A stretch of 5,259 nucleotides of DNA from an uncultured Clostridia bacterium (GTDB lineage: Bacteria > Bacillota > Clostridia > Christensenellales > Borkfalkiaceae): assembly GCA_947629875.1 (NCBI GenBank), contig CANRFK010000093.1, positions 1 to 5,259 of the forward strand. Direction: 5' to 3'. The position numbers and the translations under genes were made by a program. This document shows positions 1 through 4,098 of this stretch, piece after piece (within the stretch, counting starts at the first letter, position 1; the number at the start of each line of letters is the position of its first letter). Below the pieces are notes generated by a model. It was not told the origin of the DNA. It made no database searches and was given only the letters and a program-made list of their open reading frames with translations.

Positions 1-88
1 GCAAAAAAAATTCCCGTCCCCGCCCGCGCGCGCAGTTCCCCCCGTAGGGGGGAACTGCGCGCGCGGGCGGGGACGGGAATTTTTTTGC
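1..88. repeat. Near-perfect giant palindrome with A/T-tract flanks (terminator-like)
   Basis: Bases 4-43 are the exact reverse complement of 47-86 around the 3-base loop GTA. Allowing one extra A on the left, the match includes the outer GC and spans 1-88. The stem is largely G and C (CCCGCGCGCGCAG core) and ends in A8 on the left and T7 on the right. An RNA from either strand would therefore be a hairpin whose 3' side ends in Us, as in a bidirectional terminator. It is much longer than normal terminator stems. The window begins exactly at its outer base, so a contig edge or assembly fold-back is possible. Confidence 0.85.
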
Positions 89-379
89 GCCGCCGCCGCT
101 TTTCTTCCCCTCTTTTGATTTTTGAATGTTCGAAAATATGCCCCTCATTGCAATTCTATCGTACCATACAAATTTTCCTTTCGGAGGGATATGTGACAGG
201 ATTTTTGAAAAAATTTTAATATTTTTTTGCCTGCCGACTTCTTCGGCGGGCGCAGAAAATGAGAAGAAAAATAACCGTTCTACCGAGAGTAGAGGCAAAT
301 CGGGACGCATCGTTAAAAGAAAACAGAAAAAGAAGGAAACGGATAAAAAAAGAAAAGAAGTGCGGAGCGAATGGGAAAG
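89..379. other. Gene-less AT-rich spacer between two palindromes
   Basis: I find no credible gene here. The region is much richer in A and T than the rest of the window. It contains a 9-bp imperfect hairpin at 118-137 and a 9-bp hairpin with one wobble pair at 229-251 (loop CTTCT). The T-run of the latter is on the wrong side for a terminator on either strand. A purine-biased stretch (43 of 46 bases at 315-360) gives Lys/Arg-rich false peptides. An SD-like GGAGG at 183-187 is followed by GTG at 193, but that frame stops after eight codons. No good promoter was found on either strand. Confidence 0.5.
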
Positions 380-442
380 ATACACTCACCTGCCGCCCGC
401 CGCCGACGCGATGCGTCGGCGGCGGGCGGCAGGTGAGTGTAT
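380..442. repeat. Perfect 30-bp-arm palindrome with 3-base loop
   Basis: Bases 380-409 are the exact reverse complement of 413-442, with only GAT between them. The inner two-thirds is very GC-rich (CCGCCCGCCGCCGACGC); the outer ends are ATACACTCACC and GGTGAGTGTAT. No T-tract follows on either strand, so it does not look like a terminator. The right end GTGAGTGTATGAG resembles the GTGAGCGTATGAGGG that ends each 90-base unit, so it may belong to the same array. Confidence 0.92.
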
Positions 443-450
443 GAGTGTAT

Positions 451-630
451 GAGGGATATGGATGACACCCCTTCCGTCTGCCGCAAAGCGACAGACACCC
501 ACCCCTCAAGGGGTGGGCAAGGAGATGCGCGTGAGCGTATGAGGGAAAACAATAACACCCCTTCCGTCTGCCGCAAAGCGGCAGACACCCACCCCTCAAG
601 GGGTGGGCAAGGAGACGCGCGTGAGCGTAT
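451..630. repeat. 90-bp tandem repeat, units 1 and 2, each with two hairpins
   Basis: Bases 451-540 and 541-630 are two consecutive 90-base units. I count 7 differences (about 92% identity), five of them in bases 7-14 of the unit. Each unit has hairpin A (476-484 with 488-496; 566-574 with 578-586), an inverted repeat of GTCTGCCGC around AAA. Hairpin B follows (498-505 with 510-517; 588-595 with 600-607), CCCACCCC and GGGGTGGG around TCAA, and then GCAAGGAG. The layout ACACC...TTCCGTC, hairpin A, ACCC, hairpin B resembles a hairpin-pair repeat I recall from intergenic DNA of gut Clostridia. The open frames across it read the repeats and are not credible genes. Confidence 0.85.
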
Positions 631-714
631 GAGGGGAGAATAATGACACCTCATCCGTCGCGGCTACGCCGCGACACCTTCCCCTCAAGGGGAAGGTAAG
701 GGGAGAACGAGGTG
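631..714. repeat. Diverged third unit of the tandem repeat
   Basis: This unit starts in phase with the other two (631 = 541 + 90) and keeps the plan GAGGG...TGACACC...CCGTC, hairpin A, ACC, hairpin B. The stems have different bases: hairpin A is GTCGCGGC/GCCGCGAC around TAC (657-675), and hairpin B is ACCTTCCCC/GGGGAAGGT around TCAA (676-697). CACCTC (647-652) and GAGGTG (709-714) can also pair and close a three-way junction. A second GGGGAGAA at 700-707 repeats the one at 633-640, so the next unit seems to begin at about 699, and the array then decays into the hairpins at 728-774. Confidence 0.75.
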
Positions 715-727
715 CCCCACCCCCCTA

Positions 728-751
728 CCCCCTCCCATGGAGGGGGGCAAG
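728..751. repeat. Sister hairpin of the terminator (8-bp stem, GGGCAAG tail)
   Basis: A perfect 8-bp stem (728-735 with 739-746) encloses the loop CAT. It is followed on the plus strand by GGGCAAG-type sequence. The same 12 bases GAGGGGGGCAAG occur here (740-751) and after the next hairpin (766-777), 26 bases apart. Read on the minus strand there is no T-tract, so it is not a second terminator. It looks like a degraded relative of hairpin B in the tandem array at 451-714. Confidence 0.6.
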
Positions 752-774
752 AAAAAAGCCCCCGCGAGGGGGGC
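751..774 (-). terminator. Rho-independent terminator of the lipoprotein-uppP unit
   Basis: On the minus strand a GC-only stem (GCCCCC against GGGGGC, short loop around TCGC) is followed directly by six Ts (752-757). It is the first strong terminator after the uppP stop, about 195 bases downstream, so the two dispersed repeats would be part of the mRNA 3' end. The same hairpin also belongs to the local hairpin family that ends in GGGCAAG (plus strand), so it may be a repeat doing duty as a terminator. Confidence 0.72.
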
Positions 775-795
775 AAGTCGGACTTCGTTGGGCGG

Positions 796-875
796 GATTC
801 TTCTGCTCCCTACTTCGTCGCTACGCTCCTCGTGCCGCCCTTGGTAGACGAATAGTGCGCGCGGGGCAGAATGAC
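796..875 (-). repeat. Second dispersed repeat of the same class, apparently interrupted
   Basis: On the minus strand it begins GTCATTCTG and ends AGCAGAAGAATC, with GAGGAGCGTAGCGACGAAG inside. This is the pattern of the common GTCATTCTG...GAGGAGCGTAGCGACGAAG...AATC element. Here the GTCATTCTG end and the GAGGAGCG core are separated by about 35 bases of unrelated GC-rich sequence (about 833-867), as if something had inserted or two repeats had recombined. It has the same orientation as the repeat at 904-944. Its false-peptide signature is EERSDEV. Confidence 0.55.
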
Positions 876-903
876 GCGGGGGACAGGCTATGGGGAAACA
901 AGG

Positions 904-944
904 TAGAGATTTCTCGACTGCGCTACGCTTCGCTCGAAATGACA
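904..944 (-). repeat. Dispersed imperfect-palindrome repeat, GTCATTTCGAGCGAAG type
   Basis: Read on the minus strand, this starts TGTCATTTCGAGCGAAGCG and ends GTCGAGAAATCTCTA. The ends are imperfect inverted repeats (ATTTCGA against TCGAGAAAT) around a core made of GCG-containing steps (GCGAAGCGTAGCGC). Repeats of this look are scattered through intergenic DNA of many bacteria and give typical false peptides such as MSFRAKRSAVEKSL. It begins about 27 bases after the uppP stop. The identification is from memory of the pattern, and only one full copy is in the window. Confidence 0.7.
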
Positions 945-970
945 TTTGATATGGCAGGCAAGAAACGAGG

Positions 971-1798
971 TTACAAAATGGCGAGGGCGTTGAGCCAGAA
1001 GCAGGTGAGGGATAAAAGGACGAGGTAGAATGCGAACCACTTGTAGTTCGCCCTCCTTATGACTTTGAGCATGACCTTGACGGAGAAGAGCCCGAAGGCG
1101 GCGGCGCACAAAACCCCCACCACCATGCCGACGATCTCGGCGCCGCCCATCGTGAAGGCGAGCCCCTCTTCGCCGGGGAAGATGAGATCTTTGACTTCCA
1201 TGACGACGCTTCCCAGAATAATGGGAATGCTCATGAGGAAGGAGAACTTGGCGACGTCCTCCCGCTTTGCCCCGCTGACGGTGCCGGCGACGATGGTGGA
1301 GCCGCTCCGTGAAATGCCCGGGAAGAGCGCGACCGCCTGCATGAGACCCATGGGGACGGCGTTCTGCCAATTGAGGGGCTTGGGCGCCTTCCACCGTTTT
1401 GCAACGAGCTCGCAGACAAGCAGCATCGCCGCCGTGCAGGCAAAGCAAATTGCAAGGTACAGTAAGCCCTGTGCGCCCGCGAAGATCTCATCTATTTTGT
1501 CGCCCGCAAAGACGCCGACGACGGCGGCGGGGACGGTGGCGACAATGAGCATGAGGAGCGTTTTGAAGGGCTTCTTAAATAGCCCCAAGATATCCCGCCA
1601 AAAGACGAATACGACGGCGAACAGGGTGCCGAGGTGCAGCATGACGTTGACGAACATCATGCTCCCCCCCGCCATCTCGTAGCCCAAGACGCGCTGCAAG
1701 AGGGACAAATGTCCGCTTGAAGAAACGGGCAGGAACTCTGTAAGTCCCTGCACCGTACCTAAAACGATAGATTTCCAGATCGCTTCAAAATAGCCCAT
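971..1798 (-). CDS. uppP: Undecaprenyl-diphosphate phosphatase UppP (BacA family)
   Basis: This is an integral membrane enzyme that removes one phosphate from undecaprenyl diphosphate, regenerating the lipid carrier for peptidoglycan and other wall polymers. Extra copies of the family confer bacitracin resistance. The 275 residues match the usual family length. The diagnostic motifs are all present: the (E/Q)xxxE motif as Q17...E21 in VQGLTEFLPVSSSGHL, with Ser27 and His30; LHLGTL around residues 54-59; VPAAVVG (89-95); and the PGxSRSGxT motif as PGISRSGST (160-168) with its active-site arginine R164. Alternating hydrophobic stretches throughout predict about eight membrane segments. The gene ends with TAA at 971. 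It lies 14 bases after the lipoprotein stop with no promoter between, so the two are probably co-transcribed from the promoter at 4054-4082. Nothing looks truncated. The family call is very secure; the operon link is inference from spacing. Confidence 0.97.
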   Translation of the reverse strand: MGYFEAIWKSIVLGTVQGLTEFLPVSSSGHLSLLQRVLGYEMAGGSMMFVNVMLHLGTLFAVVFVFWRDILGLFKKPFKTLLMLIVATVPAAVVGVFAGDKIDEIFAGAQGLLYLAICFACTAAMLLVCELVAKRWKAPKPLNWQNAVPMGLMQAVALFPGISRSGSTIVAGTVSGAKREDVAKFSFLMSIPIILGSVVMEVKDLIFPGEEGLAFTMGGAEIVGMVVGVLCAAAFGLFSVKVMLKVIRRANYKWFAFYLVLLSLTCFWLNALAIL

Positions 1799-1800
1799 AT

Positions 1801-1806
1801 CCTTCC
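1801..1806 (-). promoter_or_regulatory. Closely spaced ribosome-binding site of uppP
   Basis: GGAAGG stands only 2 bases before the uppP ATG, which is shorter than the usual 5-9 bases. The start cannot easily move downstream, because the next Met is residue 42, beyond the catalytic Q17/E21 motif. The 14-base gap to the upstream stop suggests that translational coupling helps initiation. Confidence 0.45.
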
Positions 1807-1812
1807 GATGAA

Positions 1813-3987
1813 TCAGCCGATACTTGCGAGGTCGGCATAGCGGTTCTCATACTTTTCAGAGCACTCGTTCACGTAGCTGTTGATGATCTGCGTCTGCTTA
1901 TCCGACGTGTACTGCGAGATATTCTGCGATTTGAGGCTCTCGAAGAAGAGATAGGAGAAGGTGCCCTCATCGCCCTTTTCGGCATCGTTGTAGGTGAAGG
2001 GCGTTTCGTTCGCTTTCGTGAAGGAGAACGTGCAGTAGATGAAGTGCCAGCCGTACTGCGAGGGAACGACGATGTAGTTGCCCGCGCCGAGCGCGCACAC
2101 CTTCTGCGCCGCGTACTCGAATTCGGAGACGAAATCCGTCTTGGCGGGCGTCACCGCATAGCCGAGGTAGGAATTGAGTCCCCCCGTATCGGTATTGTAT
2201 GCGAAGGACAACTCGTTGATGACGGAGAACGCCTTGTTTTCCCACGAACCGCGGACGAACATCTTGTTCGGATCGAACGCTGCATCGCCCGTGACGGCGC
2301 CCTGCGCATAGACGAACGCTTCGTAGTTCACCTTGCCGCTTGCATCGTAATACGCGGCCGCGGGCTTGGTGAAGTAGTCGGAGTTGTTCACTGTGGCGGG
2401 CGTGACGGTGAGGTCTGCCGAGCCCAAATAGCCCGTGACTTCATTGAGGAATTCGCCAATCTTGATCTTCTTGGGGGTGAGCTTATATTTCGCGTTCCCC
2501 TCGCCTTCCGTGGGCGGGGTCACTTTGCCGTTGTAGGTGTACTTGCCGTAGTAGTTTTTGAGCGCGTCGTACTCGGTGCCCGTGTTGCCATCGGCATCGG
2601 GTAGGCAATCCTTGAAGAAGAGATACGTTCTATCCGCCTTGTTGTCGAGCGTGCCCGTGTAGGCATCCGTACCCGTTCCCACCTCGAAGGAATAGTCCTC
2701 CTCGCCCGTGAACCACGTGCCGCGCTGGTCGGTGGCCGTGACGTTTTCGAGAATGGCGGCGCGCTGGGCGAACTTGTTGCCCTTCTTATCGCCGCTGTCG
2801 ATGGGCGCATCGGTGAGTTCCTGCGACTGCGCCGTGGAGAACGGCAACAGGATGTTGATGACGAAGCCGTAGTTCTCCTCGGGGGCGGTGAGAACGAACG
2901 AGGTATCCGATATCCCGTCGAGCGCGCTCTCGAAGGTGGCCGTATCGCCCTGATATTTGTTCTGCTGCCTGCCCACTTCCTCATCGAACATGTCGCTGAC
3001 CCACGTTGTGCTCTCTGCCTGCGTCTTGGTGAGGATGTCCTCCGCTTCCTTCTCGAAGCAATCGTTGAGCTTTTGAAGGAGGGCGCTCTCGTAGGCGCTC
3101 TTGACTTCCATGGAGTAGTAGACGAGATTTTCGATGTTGCTCGTATCCTCGCCCGAATAGAGGAGCGCATAGCTGCGGAGATTGTTCAAGAATTGGGTGT
3201 ACGCCTTTCTGCGCGTTGTCGCAGTCGACCCCTCGACGAGCTCGTACTCGCCGCAGTCCGCAACGTGGCGGGAACCCGTGCCCGTGTAGATCTCGTACAC
3301 TTCGGGATAGTAATCTTCGTCCTCGGTGTTGACGCCCGTGGGGAGCGTGCGCACCGTTTCATCGTGATCGTGGTCGTCGGTCGCGGCGATGATGCTCTCT
3401 TCGAGCGAATCGAGCGCATCGTTGACGGAGGATTTGAGGCCGTAGATGGCCTTGTTCTCCTCCTCGTCATCGAGGAAGTAGGCAAGACCCGCGATCTCCT
3501 CTTCGAGCTGCTTCTTCTCGGAGGCGGCATCCTTGTAGGCTTCGCCCGCGGCCGCGACCGCATCCCCGTAGCCCGCGACGGTGTAGGTCGTCTTTTTCCC
3601 CTCTTCGTCTTCTGCGCCGTTTTCGAGGAAATAGACCTTGGCATATTGAATGTAGACCTGACGGTTGATGAGTGTATCGCAGATGGTATCGAACGCATCG
3701 GCATACGAATAGCCGCCGTTGACAAGAGACCCGCCCTGCGAGGCGAACAGCGAGACGAGATCCCGCTTGGTGATCCCGGACGTCGTGACGACCTTTTCGT
3801 AATCCTTGCCGGCGTAGGCGCCGCCTTCCTTGAAATCGGCACTTTCGGTGATGTTGACTTCTGCGACGACCTGCTCATAGTCCTTGCGGACATCGCTCGT
3901 GACGAGACCGTCGCACCCCGCAAGTACTCCGCATGCCATGACCGCAGAAAGTGCGACCGCGGCAACCGCTCTCTTTTTCATCTTCAT
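1813..3987 (-). CDS. Large SurA/PrsA-like (parvulin-type) foldase lipoprotein
   Basis: This is a predicted lipid-anchored extracytoplasmic protein of 724 residues. From the ATG at 3987 it starts with a basic stretch (MKMKKR) and a hydrophobic segment ending in the lipobox LAGC (Cys25), so it should be cleaved by signal peptidase II and anchored on the outer face of the membrane. Residues about 37-122 resemble a SurA N-terminal chaperone region: VAEVN, then GITKRDLVSLF and SYADAFDTICDTLINRQVYIQYAK. Residues 373-383 (YGFVINILLPF) look like the first strand of a parvulin peptidyl-prolyl isomerase. FVSEFEYAA (619-627) and VPSQYGWHFIYCTFSF (about 641-656) look like its end. If so, the parvulin fold carries a very large insertion. 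An acidic, helix-prone stretch (about 142-212) ends in DDHDHDE (204-210), which could bind metal. Ordinary PrsA proteins are roughly 280-330 residues, so this one is more than twice as long. As I recall, a PrsA/PpiC-type gene next to mfd is common in Clostridia, which fits. Isomerase activity is uncertain because I cannot place the catalytic residues confidently. The in-frame extension to 4044 adds 19 residues with no signal-peptide character and is rejected. Confidence 0.78.
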   Translation of the reverse strand: MKMKKRAVAAVALSAVMACGVLAGCDGLVTSDVRKDYEQVVAEVNITESADFKEGGAYAGKDYEKVVTTSGITKRDLVSLFASQGGSLVNGGYSYADAFDTICDTLINRQVYIQYAKVYFLENGAEDEEGKKTTYTVAGYGDAVAAAGEAYKDAASEKKQLEEEIAGLAYFLDDEEENKAIYGLKSSVNDALDSLEESIIAATDDHDHDETVRTLPTGVNTEDEDYYPEVYEIYTGTGSRHVADCGEYELVEGSTATTRRKAYTQFLNNLRSYALLYSGEDTSNIENLVYYSMEVKSAYESALLQKLNDCFEKEAEDILTKTQAESTTWVSDMFDEEVGRQQNKYQGDTATFESALDGISDTSFVLTAPEENYGFVINILLPFSTAQSQELTDAPIDSGDKKGNKFAQRAAILENVTATDQRGTWFTGEEDYSFEVGTGTDAYTGTLDNKADRTYLFFKDCLPDADGNTGTEYDALKNYYGKYTYNGKVTPPTEGEGNAKYKLTPKKIKIGEFLNEVTGYLGSADLTVTPATVNNSDYFTKPAAAYYDASGKVNYEAFVYAQGAVTGDAAFDPNKMFVRGSWENKAFSVINELSFAYNTDTGGLNSYLGYAVTPAKTDFVSEFEYAAQKVCALGAGNYIVVPSQYGWHFIYCTFSFTKANETPFTYNDAEKGDEGTFSYLFFESLKSQNISQYTSDKQTQIINSYVNECSEKYENRYADLASIG

Positions 3988-3996
3988 ATTTTTTCG

Positions 3997-4000
3997 CTCC
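3997..4000 (-). promoter_or_regulatory. Ribosome-binding site that sets the lipoprotein start
   Basis: GGAG lies 9 bases before the ATG at 3987 (minus strand) with an A-rich spacer. This supports 3987 over two alternatives: the upstream in-frame ATG at 4044, which sits almost on the predicted transcription start, and the ATG two codons downstream (3981), whose spacing would be 15 bases. Confidence 0.7.
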
Positions 4001-4018
4001 GAACTTCGTGTTTTGGGT

Positions 4019-4036
4019 GCGGGACATACGCCCCGC
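4019..4036 (-). other. Small hairpin in the 5' leader of the lipoprotein mRNA
   Basis: GCGGG (4032-4036) and CCCGC (4019-4023), as read on the minus strand, form a 5-bp GC stem with an 8-base loop. It lies between the predicted transcription start (~4047) and the ribosome-binding site. It is too short to be a recognisable riboswitch, and no T-tract follows, so it is not a terminator. It could stabilise the leader or be chance. It would hinder translation from the ATG at 4044, which lies just upstream of it. Confidence 0.25.
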
Positions 4037-4053
4037 ATTTTCATACATTCCCT

Positions 4054-4082
4054 ATTATAACCTATTTCCGCAAATTGTGCAA
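4054..4082 (-). promoter_or_regulatory. Sigma-A-type promoter of the lipoprotein-uppP unit
   Basis: On the minus strand a perfect TATAAT (-10, bases 4054-4059) is preceded by exactly 17 bases and then TTGCAC (-35, bases 4077-4082), which keeps the TTG of the consensus but is otherwise weak. The element starts 16 bases after the mfd stop, in a short AT-rich gap. Transcription should start near 4047. That leaves a leader of about 60 bases before the ATG at 3987, but only about 3 bases before the in-frame ATG at 4044. The assignment rests on sequence only. Confidence 0.75.
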
Positions 4083-4098
4083 TTCTTTTTTATGAAAA

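Noticed and set aside
148..172. Plus-strand promoter (TTGCAA ... TACAAA)
   Set aside because: The spacing is only 13 bases, both hexamers are poor, and no gene lies downstream.
229..251. Hairpin with adjacent T-run as a terminator
   Set aside because: The T-run is on the 5' side on the plus strand, and on the minus strand the hairpin is followed by As. Neither direction gives a U-tract after the stem.
126..452. 108-codon plus-strand open frame starting at 126
   Set aside because: It runs through the AT-rich spacer and into the perfect palindrome and repeats. The product is Lys/Arg-rich low complexity, and no promoter or recognisable domain is seen.
216..654. Minus-strand open frames of 113-127 codons
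   Set aside because: They translate the 90-base tandem repeats (recurring Arg/Cys/Pro peptides), which keep frames open because 90 is a multiple of three. There is no ribosome-binding site or protein family.
451..714. CRISPR array
   Set aside because: The 90-base period has nearly identical sequence throughout with no unique spacers, it has too few units, and there are no cas genes.
685..945. 86-codon minus-strand open frame
   Set aside because: Its peptide (SFRAKRSAVEKSL, EERSDEV) is the known false signature of dispersed palindromic repeats, and it crosses the terminator.
2044..2604. 186-codon plus-strand frame inside the lipoprotein gene
   Set aside because: It is an antisense shadow of a well-supported gene, with low-complexity Val/Gly/Arg content.
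3073..4095. 340-codon plus-strand open frame opposite the lipoprotein gene
   Set aside because: It is a shadow frame caused by GC-rich codon use on the minus strand. The product has no recognisable family, and it crosses the promoter and signal-peptide region.
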